A stretch of 42,429 nucleotides of DNA from Oceaniglobus roseus (GCF_002869745.1 NZ_PNOS01000043.1:1-42429), one strand, 5' to 3'. Shown: positions 6,947-15,170, counted from the stretch's first letter. The notes: generated by a model not told the origin, from the sequence alone. Numbers and translations are program-made.

Positions 6947-7867
6947 ATGACCGACCACGGCCACACGACCCACACCGCCGAAGACGACCTCCGCAACCGC
7001 GACATCAGGATCTACGTCAACGGCGAGATCGTGCACCGCGACGCGGCGAAGGTCTCGGTCTACGACGCGGGGTTCATGCTCGGCGACGGGATGTGGGAGG
7101 GGATGCGCCTCTACAACGGCACCTGGGCCTTCTTCGACGAGCACATGGACCGCTTCTTCGCTTCCTGCAAGGCGGTGTCGCTGGATGTGGGCAAGACCCG
7201 CCAAGAGCTGCTGGAGGCGCTGAACGCGACGGCGAGGGCGAACGGCATGACGACCGACGTGCATTGCCGCCTGATGCTGACCCGCGGGATCAAGGACAAG
7301 CCGTTCCAGCATCCGAAGCTCAGCACCACCGGGCCGACGCTGGTGATCATCCTCGAACATTCGAAGCCGGTGGAAAGCCTGTCGTCCAGGGGCATCCGCC
7401 TGGCGACGGTGCCCCAGGTCCGCGGCCTGCCCCATGCGCAGGATCCCAAGCTGAACAGCCATTCGAAGCTCAACTGCATCATCGCCTGTCTCCAGGCGGA
7501 AGCGGCGGACGCGGACGAGGCGCTGATGCTGGACCCCCACGGCTTCGTCAACACGACCAACGCCTGCAACTTCTTCATCGTCCGCAAGGGCGAGGTGTGG
7601 ACCAGCACGGGCGACTACTGCATGAACGGCGTCACCCGCCAGAAGGTCATCGACCTCTGCCGCGCGAACGGAATCCCGGTGTTCGAGAAGAACTACTCGC
7701 TTTACGAGACCTACGGCGCCGACGAGGCCTTCCTCACCGGCACCTTCGGCGCCCAGACCCCGGTCGCCAGCATCGACGGCAAGCCCATCGGCACCGGCGA
7801 GCGCCCCGTGACCGCCCGCATCCGCGCGCTCTACAAGGAGCTGATCCGGCAGCACACGGGCGGCTGA
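6947..7867 (+). CDS. PLP-dependent class IV aminotransferase, atypical cofactor site
   Basis: This 306-residue fold-type IV PLP enzyme resembles branched-chain and D-amino-acid aminotransferases: IYVNGEIVHRDAAKVSVYDAGFMLGDGMWEGM at the N-terminus and the Schiff-base lysine at about Lys174 (SHSKLNCIIA). The Glu that normally contacts the PLP ring nitrogen (VTEGTSNN in D-alanine aminotransferases) appears replaced: the equivalent stretch here is VNTTNACN. That points to an unusual reaction or cofactor mode. AGGAG six bases upstream favours the start at 6947; ATG 6932 is in frame. It follows the TAXI gene, so it may process the imported compound. It is only distantly like the second class IV enzyme at 31126. 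Confidence 0.85.
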   Translation: MTDHGHTTHTAEDDLRNRDIRIYVNGEIVHRDAAKVSVYDAGFMLGDGMWEGMRLYNGTWAFFDEHMDRFFASCKAVSLDVGKTRQELLEALNATARANGMTTDVHCRLMLTRGIKDKPFQHPKLSTTGPTLVIILEHSKPVESLSSRGIRLATVPQVRGLPHAQDPKLNSHSKLNCIIACLQAEAADADEALMLDPHGFVNTTNACNFFIVRKGEVWTSTGDYCMNGVTRQKVIDLCRANGIPVFEKNYSLYETYGADEAFLTGTFGAQTPVASIDGKPIGTGERPVTARIRALYKELIRQHTGG

Positions 7868-7917
7868 GGCGCGTCCGGGGCGGGCGCGACACCCACCCCG
7901 CCGCCCGCGATCCGGCT

Positions 7918-9858
7918 TCAGTGCTCCATGCTCTCGGCCAGGCGCATCAGCTTCACCGCCTCGTGGCGATAGCCATAGGGGTCTTCGCCGGTCGCGCCCT
8001 GCGCCAGCGCGACGGCGTCGCCGAATCCCCAGTTGCCCAGGTAGGCGCTGCCGCGCAGCAGCTGGCCGAAGCCCGCGATGGCGGCGGCAAAGCGGGCGTC
8101 GTCGTCGGGGGCGGTCACCGTGTCGGGGATGGCGGTTTCGCTCAGGCGGCTCTCCGCGGTGCCGGGCGCCTTCCAGCGCAGCCGCAGGAAGGCGAGGTCG
8201 GTGCTGTCCGACGTCGCCGGGGCGGTGCCGAAATGCAGCGGATCGGTCAGGCGGGCGGGCGAGCCCTTGGGCGTCACCTCGTAAAGCGCCGTCACCTGGT
8301 GGCCCGCCCCGATCTCGCCCGCATCGACGCGGTCGTTGTTGAAGTCCTCGCGCAGCAGCGCCCGGGTCTCGTAGCCTATCAGGCGGTATTCGGCGACGGT
8401 GGCGGGGTTGAACTCCACCTGCACCTTCACGTCGTCGGCGATCGGGAACAGCGCGCCGGTCAGCTGGTCCACCAGCACCTTCTGCGCCTCGGACAGCGTG
8501 TCGATATAGGCGGCGGTGCCGTTGCCGTTCTGCGCCAGCGCCTGCATCGTGGCATCGTCGAGGTTGCCGCGCCCGAAGCCGAGCACCGAGAGATAGGTGC
8601 CGGACTCGCGCTTCCCGGCGACGTAATCCTTCAGCGCCTCGGGGTCCGACGGGCCGACGTTGAAGTCGCCATCGGTCGCCAGCAGGATCCGCGACACCTC
8701 GCCGTCCTTCGCCATCTCTTCCGCGGTGGCGTAGGCCTGCCTGAGCCCGTCCTGCCCGGCGGTGGAGCCGCCCGCCGTCAGCCCGTCCAGCGCGGCGAGG
8801 ATCCTGCCGCGCTCGCCCGCCAGGGTCGGCGGCAGGACGAGGCCCGCGGAGCCTGCATAGGTGACGATGGCGACCTCGTCCTCGGGGCGCAGCTGCGACA
8901 GCATCAGGCGGAACGACTGAACCAGCAGGCCCAGCCGGTCGGGCCCCTGCATCGAGCCGGAGGTGTCGATCAGGAACACGAGGTTCAGCGGCGGCCGGTC
9001 GGCGACGGCGGGCAGGGCGCCCTGTAGGCCGATCCTCAGCAGCCGGGTCCCGGGGTTCCACGGTGTTTCGCTCAGGCTGACCACGGGCCGGAAGGCGGCG
9101 TCGGCCTCGGGTGCGGGGTAGGCATAGGGGAAGTAGTTCACCATCTCCTCGATCCTGACCGCGTCTTTCGGCGGCAGCGCCCCCGCCATGATGGACTGCC
9201 GGATGACGGCCCAGGAGGCGGTGTCGGTATCGATGGAGAAGGTCGAGACGGGATCCTCGGCCGCCACCTTGACCGGGTTCGGGTCGGCGTTGGCGAAGGC
9301 TTCGGTGTCCGCTTCCGGCAGCATCACGGGCGGTTCGGCGAGAAGGGCGGGCGGCTCGGCCATGACGACGCCGGGCATCGCCTTCGGTGCGGCAGCGCCG
9401 GGCGGCAGGGCAAGTCCGCGGGACATCCGCTCGGCCGACGGCGCGAGGCTCTGGGGCGCGGGTGCGGGCGGCGGTGCGGCGTCGACCATCGGGGCGGCTG
9501 CGTCATCGGCGGACGCGGGCATCGCCTCGGTCCCGTCCGGTACGCGCGGCGGGACCGGACCCGAGGTCGGGCCAAGGTTCAGCGACGGCAGCGCGACCAG
9601 CAGGACGCAGGCCGCAAGGGCGGTGGTGGCGGCAAGGGCGCCGCGGGAGGAGAGGGTGTTCAGCATCATTCCGGCTCCGTTCCTGATATCCGCCCATCTG
9701 CCGGGGCGGACAGGATTGGGACGCGGCCCGGGGCGCGACTCTTGGAGGCGGTCGAAACTTTCCTGCGCGCGGGCCAGCGTCTCGGCCCGGCGTGCGGAAT
9801 CGGGGGCGGGGGTGGCGCGCCGCATGGCGTCGCGCAGGTCGTCCAGCGGATCGGTCAT
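7918..9858 (-). CDS. von Willebrand factor A domain protein (YfbK-like), membrane-anchored
   Basis: The 646-residue protein has a cytoplasmic N-terminus of about 70 residues, a single transmembrane helix at ~73-91 (ALAATTALAACVLLVALPSL), a long Pro/Ala-rich linker, a von Willebrand-like N-terminal segment (PVSTFSIDTDTASWAVIRQ), then a VWA domain with the metal-site DTSGSM at about 298-303, and the C-terminal DUF3520-type region. YfbK-like proteins sit outside the membrane; their function is poorly known. Its start overlaps the sigma factor stop (ATGA), so the two are translationally coupled. The short cytoplasmic part could be an anti-sigma region, which is inference. The start at 9858 has GGAGG upstream. 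Confidence 0.88.
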   Translation of the reverse strand: MTDPLDDLRDAMRRATPAPDSARRAETLARAQESFDRLQESRPGPRPNPVRPGRWADIRNGAGMMLNTLSSRGALAATTALAACVLLVALPSLNLGPTSGPVPPRVPDGTEAMPASADDAAAPMVDAAPPPAPAPQSLAPSAERMSRGLALPPGAAAPKAMPGVVMAEPPALLAEPPVMLPEADTEAFANADPNPVKVAAEDPVSTFSIDTDTASWAVIRQSIMAGALPPKDAVRIEEMVNYFPYAYPAPEADAAFRPVVSLSETPWNPGTRLLRIGLQGALPAVADRPPLNLVFLIDTSGSMQGPDRLGLLVQSFRLMLSQLRPEDEVAIVTYAGSAGLVLPPTLAGERGRILAALDGLTAGGSTAGQDGLRQAYATAEEMAKDGEVSRILLATDGDFNVGPSDPEALKDYVAGKRESGTYLSVLGFGRGNLDDATMQALAQNGNGTAAYIDTLSEAQKVLVDQLTGALFPIADDVKVQVEFNPATVAEYRLIGYETRALLREDFNNDRVDAGEIGAGHQVTALYEVTPKGSPARLTDPLHFGTAPATSDSTDLAFLRLRWKAPGTAESRLSETAIPDTVTAPDDDARFAAAIAGFGQLLRGSAYLGNWGFGDAVALAQGATGEDPYGYRHEAVKLMRLAESMEH

Positions 9859-10400
9859 GGTGTCCCCTCCTTCGGGGCGAGCGCGCGCAGCAGGCGGCGC
9901 GCTTCGGACAGCCGCCAGCTGACGGTGCCGGGGGCGATTCCCAGAACCTCGGCGGCCTCGGCATGGGTCAGCTCCTCGCCCAGCGTCAGGGCGAGCGTGT
10001 CGCGCAACTCGTCTGGCAGGGCGGCCATGGTGGCGGCCAGCCAGTCGGCCTGCACCTTCGCCTCGGCCATCTCGGCCTGCCGCGCGATCTCCCAGTCGCC
10101 CCAGCCCGCGGCCGCCTTCGCATGGGTGGCGCGGCGGCGGCGCCGGTCGTGGGCGGCGTTCACCGCGACGCGGTAGAGCCAGGTGGTGAACCGCGCCCGC
10201 GATTCGTAGCGGGCGAGCTTGGCGGGCAGGGCAAGGCAGATGTCCTGGGTCAGATCCTCGGCCTCGGCCCGTGCGCCGGTCAGGCGGAAGCACAGGGCGA
10301 AGAGCGCGTCGTAACGCCTCTCGAGCAGGGCCGCGAAGGCCGCCCTGTCCCCCGATGCGGCCGCGGCCGCAAGATCCTCGTCCGATGTGTTCATGCGCAT
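9855..10400 (-). CDS. ECF-type RNA polymerase sigma factor
   Basis: The 181-residue protein has sigma region 2 (YDALFALCFRLTGARAEAEDLTQDICLALPAKLARYESRARFTTWLYRVAVNAAHDRRRRR) and region 4 (ALPDELRDTLALTLGEELTHAEAAEVLGIAPGTVSWRLSEARRLLRAL), without regions 1 and 3, as in ECF sigma factors. It is the first gene of a two-gene unit with the membrane VWA protein, which overlaps it by four bases. Classic anti-sigma domains (zinc anti-sigma) are not seen. ATG at 10400 or 10394 can start it; neither has a clear ribosome site. Confidence 0.92.
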   Translation of the reverse strand: MRMNTSDEDLAAAAASGDRAAFAALLERRYDALFALCFRLTGARAEAEDLTQDICLALPAKLARYESRARFTTWLYRVAVNAAHDRRRRRATHAKAAAGWGDWEIARQAEMAEAKVQADWLAATMAALPDELRDTLALTLGEELTHAEAAEVLGIAPGTVSWRLSEARRLLRALAPKEGTP

Positions 10401-10492
10401 GACAGTGGGTGGGACGCGCGCGGGCGGTCAATCCTTGGGAGCGCGCGCGAACTTTTCCGTCCGCCGCGGTGCCTCGGGCCCGCCCGCACCCG

Positions 10493-10520
10493 TTGACCCT
10501 GCCGCGCCCGCCGCCATACT
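10493..10520 (+). promoter_or_regulatory. Candidate promoter for the Lrp ligand-domain gene
   Basis: TTGACC, a 16-base spacer and CATACT lie about 25 bases upstream of the start at 10544. The -35 is good and the -10 only fair. No other signal supports it. Confidence 0.35.
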
Positions 10521-10543
10521 GGCGCCCAAAGGGAGTGCTGCCG

Positions 10544-10780
10544 ATGGAATGCGTCTTCGTCCAGGTCCGCTGCGTGCCGGGGGAAACCTATCGCGTCGCC
10601 GAGGAGATCGTGCGCCGCGAACTCCATTCCGAGCTCTACTCCACCAGCGGCGACTTCGACCTGCTGGTGAAGATGTATATCCCGAAGGAAGAGGACATCG
10701 GCCTCTACATCAACGACAACCTGCGCACCATCAAGGGCGTGGAGCGCACGTTGACCACCCTGACCTTCAACGCCTTCTGA
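10544..10780 (+). CDS. Stand-alone Lrp/AsnC ligand-binding (RAM) domain protein
   Basis: The 78-residue product consists only of the Lrp/AsnC effector domain (VFVQVRCVPGETYRVAEEI...STSGDFDLLVKMYIPKEEDIGLYINDNLRTIKGVERTLTTLTF); there is no DNA-binding helix-turn-helix. Such proteins bind amino acids and may form mixed assemblies with full-length Lrp regulators. GGGAG lies nine bases before the ATG. The length is normal for this class, so it is not a truncated regulator. It stands alone between the sigma operon and the YeeE gene, with a nested hairpin after it. Confidence 0.88.
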   Translation: MECVFVQVRCVPGETYRVAEEIVRRELHSELYSTSGDFDLLVKMYIPKEEDIGLYINDNLRTIKGVERTLTTLTFNAF

Positions 10781-10785
10781 GCCGT

Positions 10786-10847
10786 CGCGCCCCCAGATAA
10801 GGCGGCGCATCACGGCAGGGCGCCCGAAGCCGGGCGTTGGGGGCGCG
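10786..10847 (+). terminator. Nested inverted repeat after the Lrp-domain gene
   Basis: The outer arms CGCGCCCCCA (10786-10795) and TGGGGGCGCG (10838-10847) pair perfectly, and the inner arms CGCCCG / CGGGCG (10821-10836) form a second hairpin. It begins six bases after the stop codon. No T-tract follows, so it may be a stabilising structure or a Rho-independent-like terminator without U-run. Confidence 0.45.
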
Positions 10848-10918
10848 TCGCGGACCGCAATCGGGACGCGCGTTCCGTTTTCACCCCGCCTTCCGGACGT
10901 CCGTTCTCCGGCATCGGT

Positions 10919-10947
10919 TTGACTTTGCGGCAGCGCGAACGGATATG
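10919..10947 (+). promoter_or_regulatory. Candidate sigma-70 promoter for the YeeE/YedE gene
   Basis: TTGACT, a 17-base spacer, then GATATG, ending 30 bases before the start codon at 10978. Hexamer match and spacing are good for an alphaproteobacterial housekeeping promoter. Confidence 0.5.
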
Positions 10948-10977
10948 CCTCTTCGAATGTGAGCGAGGGGGTTTGCC

Positions 10978-12021
10978 ATGCTTTTCGAGATGTTCGACGC
11001 TCTGCCCGACCCGCGGCTGGCGCAGCTGCTGTTCGGCCTGGCCATCGGCGCGCTGTTCGGCGTCGCCGCACAGGTCTCGCGCTTCTGCCTGCGCCGCGCC
11101 GTCGCGGGGGACGAGGCCGAGCGGGGTAGCGCCGGCGCGGTCTGGCTGACCGCGCTTGCGGTGGCGGTTGCGGCCTTCGCCGGGGCGGCAGCCTTCGGCT
11201 GGGTGGACCTGGCCGGACACCGCTATGTCACCGCCGACGTGCCGGTGCTGGCCATCGTGCTGGGCGGTCTGGCCTTCGGCGTCGGCATGGTGCTGACCCG
11301 CGGCTGCGTCTCGCGTCTGAGCGTGCTCGGCGCCACCGGCAACCTGCGCGCGCTGACCGTGGTGCTGCTGTTCGCCGTGGTGGCCCATGCGACGCTGAAG
11401 GGCGTCCTCAGCCCCCTGCGCACCGCGCTCGGCGCCCACACGGTGGAGATGCCCTTCGGCACCTTCGCCGCGCTGCCCGGCGCCGTGCCGGTGGCCGTCG
11501 TGGCGCTGCTGGCCGTGGCCGCCTTCCTGGTCCGCCGCTTCCGTCCCGCGCCGCTGCACGTCGTCATGGGCGCGCTGATCGGGCTCGTGCCGGTGCTGGG
11601 CTGGGCCGCGACCAGCGTGCTGCTCCAGGACGGGTTCGAGCCGCTGGAGGTGCAGTCCGCCGCCTTCACCCTGCCCTGGACCGACACGCTGTTCTGGATC
11701 ATCGCCTCGACCGCCATTCCCGCGGGCTTCGGCACCGGCTTCATCGGCGGCGTGCTGGGCGGGGCCTTCCTCAGCGCCGCGCTGCGTGGGGAACTCGCCT
11801 GGCAGAGCTTCGAGAGCCCCGGCCAGACCCTGCGCTATGGCGCTGGCGCGGTCCTGATGGGCGTCGGCGGCGTGCTGGCGGGCGGCTGCACCGTGGGTGC
11901 GGGCCTTTCGGGCGTCTCGACGCTGGGCGTGTCGGCCGTCCTCGCGCTGGTCAGCATCGTCTCGGGCGGGATCGCCGCGGGGCAGGTCCTGGGCTGGCGC
12001 GCGCGCGGGCATTACGCCTGA
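10978..12021 (+). CDS. YeeE/YedE family (TsuA-like) sulfur-compound transporter
   Basis: The 347-residue membrane protein has about nine or ten hydrophobic helices and the paired cysteine motifs of the family: VLTRGCVSRLSVLGATGN in the first half and GVLAGGCTVGAGLSGVSTLG in the second, the two-fold repeat typical of fused YeeE/YedE proteins. A further Cys lies in VSRFCLRRAV. The E. coli and Spirochaeta homologues move thiosulfate across the inner membrane using these cysteines; other members carry selenium or sulfur compounds. No TusA-like partner is adjacent. A purine-rich ribosome site (GAGGGGG) precedes the ATG. It ends 21 bases before a strong bidirectional hairpin shared with gabD. Confidence 0.9.
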   Translation: MLFEMFDALPDPRLAQLLFGLAIGALFGVAAQVSRFCLRRAVAGDEAERGSAGAVWLTALAVAVAAFAGAAAFGWVDLAGHRYVTADVPVLAIVLGGLAFGVGMVLTRGCVSRLSVLGATGNLRALTVVLLFAVVAHATLKGVLSPLRTALGAHTVEMPFGTFAALPGAVPVAVVALLAVAAFLVRRFRPAPLHVVMGALIGLVPVLGWAATSVLLQDGFEPLEVQSAAFTLPWTDTLFWIIASTAIPAGFGTGFIGGVLGGAFLSAALRGELAWQSFESPGQTLRYGAGAVLMGVGGVLAGGCTVGAGLSGVSTLGVSAVLALVSIVSGGIAAGQVLGWRARGHYA

Positions 12022-12042
12022 GGCATCGAAACGGACATGAAA

Positions 12043-12073
12043 AAACCGGCGCGGGGCTGTCCCGCGCCGGTTT
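12043..12073. terminator. Bidirectional Rho-independent terminator between yeeE-like gene and gabD
   Basis: Perfect 13-bp stem AAACCGGCGCGGG / CCCGCGCCGGTTT around a five-base loop. Read on the minus strand (after gabD) it is followed by a run of T; on the plus strand only TTT closes the stem. Confidence 0.88.
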
Positions 12074-12097
12074 GCGTTTGTGGGCTGCGATGCCGGG

Positions 12098-13576
12098 TCA
12101 GACCGACATGCAGATGTACTTCACCTCGAGGTAGTCCTCGATACCGTACTTCGAGCCCTCGCGGCCCAGACCCGACTGCTTCACGCCGCCGAACGGCGCC
12201 ACTTCGGTCGAGATGATGCCGGTGTTCACGCCGACGATGCCGTATTCCAGCGCCTCCGACACCTTGTAGACCCGGCTCAGATCCTTGGCGTAGAAATACG
12301 CGGCGAGGCCGAAGATGGTGTCGTTCGCCATCCCGATCACCTCGTCGACGGTGTCGAACCTGAACAGCGGGGCGAGGGGGCCGAAGGTCTCTTCCGTCGC
12401 CACGGCCATGTCCTGGGTCACGCCGGTGACGATGGTCGGCTGGAAGAAGGTGCCGCCCAGCTCGTGCTCGGACCCGCCGGTGACGATCTTGCCGCCCTTG
12501 TCCAGCGCGTCCTGGATGTGCGACTTCACCTTCTTCACCGCGTCGCTGTCGATCAGCGGCCCGAAATCGGTCCCGCTCTCCAGACCGTCGCCGACCTTCT
12601 TCTTGCCCAGGGCCGCCGCCAGCTTCTCGGCGAAGGCGTCATAGACGCCGGACTGGACGTAGATCCGGTTCGCGCAGACGCAGGTCTGGCCGTTGTTGCG
12701 GAACTTGCACATCATCGCGCCTTCCACCGCCGCGTCGAGGTCGGCGTCGTCGAAGACGATGAAGGGCGCGTTGCCGCCAAGCTCCATGGAACACTTCATC
12801 ACCTGGTCCGCCGCCTGACCAAGCAGGATGCGCCCGACCTCGGTCGAGCCGGTGAAGGTCAGCTTGCGCACGACCGGGTTCTCGCAGAACTCCTTGCCGA
12901 TGGCCGAGGAGGACGAGGACGGGATGATCGACAGGATCCCCTTCGGCAGCCCCGCCCGGTCTGCCAGCACGCCGAGCGCCAGCGCCGAAAGCGGCGTCAG
13001 CGAGGGCGGGCGCACCACCATGGAACAGCCCGCGGCCAGCGCCGGGCCGACCTTGCGGGTGATCATGGCGTTCGGGAAGTTCCAGGGGGTGATCGCCGCG
13101 CAGACGCCGATCGGCTGCTTGATGACGGTGATCCGCTTGTCGGGCTGGTGGCCCGGGATCACGTCGCCGTAGACGCGCTTGGCCTCTTCGGCGAACCACT
13201 CGATGAAGGACGCCCCGTAGAGGATCTCGCCCTTCGCCTCGGCCACCGGCTTGCCCTGCTCGGCGGTCAGGATCGTCGCGAGGTCGTCGGCGTTCTCGAC
13301 CATCAGGTCGTACCACTTGCGCAGGATGTTGGCCCGCTCCTTGGCGGTCTTCGCGGCCCAGGCCTTCTGCGCGGTCTCGGCCTTGGCGATGGCGTCGGCA
13401 CACATCGCGCGGTCGAGGTCGGCGACCTTGGCGATCACGTCGCCGCGGGCCGGGTTCGTCACGTCGAAGGTACGCCCGTCGGGACCGTCGACCCATTCGC
13501 CGGCGAGGTAGGCCTGGGCGACCAGAAGGCCCGGATCCTTCAGCAGGTCGGCAAGATTCGTTGTGCTGTCGAGCAT
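12098..13576 (-). CDS. gabD: Succinate-semialdehyde dehydrogenase (NAD(P)+)
   Basis: The 492-residue aldehyde dehydrogenase is GabD-like along its length. It has the PWNFP motif, the general base in MELGGNAPFIVFDDADLD, the catalytic Cys in NNGQTCVCANRIYVQ, ETFGPLAPLFRF, and the C-terminal GLGREGSKYGIEDYLEVKYICM. It oxidises succinate semialdehyde to succinate, the last step of GABA breakdown. The cofactor-site Lys of MVLKPA in E. coli GabD is Arg here (MVVRPPSLTP), and SSSSSAIGKEF follows where the usual VTG turn lies. The start at 13576 is the first Met of the conserved N-terminus. No gabT is nearby. It is divergent from the hydrolase at 13692. Confidence 0.92.
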   Translation of the reverse strand: MLDSTTNLADLLKDPGLLVAQAYLAGEWVDGPDGRTFDVTNPARGDVIAKVADLDRAMCADAIAKAETAQKAWAAKTAKERANILRKWYDLMVENADDLATILTAEQGKPVAEAKGEILYGASFIEWFAEEAKRVYGDVIPGHQPDKRITVIKQPIGVCAAITPWNFPNAMITRKVGPALAAGCSMVVRPPSLTPLSALALGVLADRAGLPKGILSIIPSSSSSAIGKEFCENPVVRKLTFTGSTEVGRILLGQAADQVMKCSMELGGNAPFIVFDDADLDAAVEGAMMCKFRNNGQTCVCANRIYVQSGVYDAFAEKLAAALGKKKVGDGLESGTDFGPLIDSDAVKKVKSHIQDALDKGGKIVTGGSEHELGGTFFQPTIVTGVTQDMAVATEETFGPLAPLFRFDTVDEVIGMANDTIFGLAAYFYAKDLSRVYKVSEALEYGIVGVNTGIISTEVAPFGGVKQSGLGREGSKYGIEDYLEVKYICMSV

Positions 13577-13691
13577 GGTGGTTCTCCCGTGTGAGGCGGA
13601 GTGGAGGCGGATTTGCCCGTTCGGGGCAGACAAACCATGGGCCATCGGCCCTTGTCCAGCTATAACCGGCGCGTCCAAGAGGGGTTCCGAC

Positions 13692-14501
13692 GTGTCCAAC
13701 GATACCGCCTATGCCAATGCCGCCTTCATTCCCGGGGCCGAGTCCTATCCTCCCCGCTGGCTGGCCGCCGCCGAAGCCTTCCGCGCCGGGCGGGCCGCCG
13801 CGGGACTGGCGCGGCTCGACCTGCCCTATGGCGGGCGCGCGCGGCAGCGGTTCGACCTGTTCCTGCCCGACCCGGGCGTGGCAGCCGAAGGCGCCGGCGT
13901 CGTCGTCTTCGTGCACGGCGGCTACTGGCGGGCTTTCGACAACAGGACCTGGTCCCACCTCGCCGCCGGGGCGCTGGCGCGGGGCTGGGCGGTGGCGATG
14001 CCGGGCTACACGCTGGCCCCCGAAGCGACGATCCCCGAGATCACGCAGGAGATCGCGGCGGCCCTGTCGGCCATCTGCGCCGAGACGACCGGCCCGCTGG
14101 TGCTGACCGGCCATTCGGCGGGCGGACACCTCGTGGCGCGGATGCTCTGCCCCGACGTCGGCCTGCCGGGCGGGGTGGCGGCGCGGATCGCCCGCTGCGT
14201 GCCGATCTCGCCCCTCTCGGACCTGCGCCCGCTGATCGACACGGCGATGAACGCCGACCTGCGGCTCGACCCCGGCACCGCGCTGCGGGAGAGCCCCGCG
14301 ATCTACCCGCCGCTCGGCGGCATCGGCATCGCGGTCTGGGTGGGGGCGGAGGAGCGGCCCGCCTTCCTCGAGCAGGCGCGCGGACTTGCGGCGGCCTGGG
14401 CGCCGGGCGCGCTTCATGTCGAGGCGGGGCGGCACCATTTCGACGTGATCGACGGGCTGGCGGAGGCGGACAGCCCGCTGATGCGCGCCGTCCTGCCGTA
14501 G
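13692..14501 (+). CDS. Alpha/beta hydrolase, arylformamidase (KynB-like) type
   Basis: The 269-residue enzyme has the oxyanion-hole motif VHGGYWRAF (residues 74-82) and the nucleophile elbow GHSAGGH (Ser142). The C-terminal His of the triad is probably in HHFDVIDGL. HGGYW plus this layout is typical of kynurenine formamidase-like hydrolases and related esterases. The other kynurenine genes are not nearby, so the substrate is open. It starts with GTG at 13692 behind AAGAGGGG; no in-frame ATG fits the family N-terminus (NAAFIPGAESYPPRW). It is divergent from gabD with a spacer of about 115 bases. Confidence 0.83.
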   Translation: MSNDTAYANAAFIPGAESYPPRWLAAAEAFRAGRAAAGLARLDLPYGGRARQRFDLFLPDPGVAAEGAGVVVFVHGGYWRAFDNRTWSHLAAGALARGWAVAMPGYTLAPEATIPEITQEIAAALSAICAETTGPLVLTGHSAGGHLVARMLCPDVGLPGGVAARIARCVPISPLSDLRPLIDTAMNADLRLDPGTALRESPAIYPPLGGIGIAVWVGAEERPAFLEQARGLAAAWAPGALHVEAGRHHFDVIDGLAEADSPLMRAVLP

Positions 14502-14521
14502 GTCCGGCTTCGCGGACGGGA

Positions 14522-14570
14522 CCGGGGGCCAGCCCCCGGACCCCCGGGATATTTGGAAAGCAAAGATGGG
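14522..14570 (+). repeat. Intergenic repeat with GC hairpin, copy A
   Basis: A hairpin CCGGGGGC-CA-GCCCCCGG is followed by a 30-nt core beginning CCCCCGGGATATTTGG and ending GCAAAGATGGG. 28 of 30 core bases are shared with copy B at 16711-16740. Elements of this look are scattered between genes in Rhodobacteraceae genomes. It lies between two convergent genes. Confidence 0.72.
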
Positions 14571-14612
14571 AGGGGGTGCGGGGAGGGGCGGACCCTTCCG
14601 CCGCGGCGGTCT

Positions 14613-15170
14613 TCAGGCGCCGAAGCCTTCGAGGGCCTTGAAGTCCATGGTCTCGAGGTGGGAGATCATGTCCGCCGTCTCGCCGCCCTGGGCCTGGACG
14701 AGGATCCGGTTGCCGATCATCCCGGTGAGGTCGCCGTCCTGGTTCATGAACTTCTCGCGGCCCACGCGCTCGATCTTGCCCATGGAGGCCATCAGCGCGG
14801 CGTTGCCGAAGACGCTGCCGAAGCTCGCCACCATCGGGCTGTCGGCGAGGATCTGGATGGTGAAGCTCTGGCCGTCCTTCTCGTAGCGGGCCACCGCGGC
14901 GGTGCCGCCCATGGCACCGAGGCCGCGCGCCTCGTCCTCGTCGATCTCGCGGCTCCAGCCGTCCTGCGCCGCGGGCAGCAGCTGGGCCAGGTCGCCGGCC
15001 TTCATCGACTTGATCAGCTGCGTCGCGAAGGCAAGCTCTTCGAGCGCGTACTGGATGTCGCCAGCATTGTAGGCGTCGAGCGCGCTTTGCAGCGTGTCGG
15101 TGACGTCGTCCGCCGCGGCGGCGAGGGGGGCGAGGGCGAGAAGGGCGGCGAAACCGGCGGTACGGAACAT
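14613..15170 (-). CDS. Periplasmic protein of unknown function
   Basis: The 185-residue product has a signal peptide (MFRTAGFAALLALAPLAAAADD, cleavage near residue 19). The mature region starts with a helical, tetratricopeptide-like segment (VTDTLQSALDAYNAGDIQYALEELAFATQLI) and continues into a mixed domain (GTAAVARYEKDGQSFTIQILADSPMVASFGSVF). I do not recognise a named family; similar exported proteins occur in alphaproteobacteria. The start at 15170 begins the signal peptide. It stands alone, convergent with the hydrolase gene across repeat copy A and divergent from creatinase. Confidence 0.72.
   Translation of the reverse strand: MFRTAGFAALLALAPLAAAADDVTDTLQSALDAYNAGDIQYALEELAFATQLIKSMKAGDLAQLLPAAQDGWSREIDEDEARGLGAMGGTAAVARYEKDGQSFTIQILADSPMVASFGSVFGNAALMASMGKIERVGREKFMNQDGDLTGMIGNRILVQAQGGETADMISHLETMDFKALEGFGA

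Noticed and set aside
6863-9061. 732-codon open frame on the minus strand
   Set aside because: It runs across the aminotransferase (antisense) and the VWA gene (another frame), has R/G/P-rich composition and no domain; it is a GC-driven shadow.
10401-10492. Autoregulated ECF promoter for the sigma gene
   Set aside because: A GGAAAAGTTC stretch on the minus strand is suggestive, but no matching -10 and no second copy to compare.
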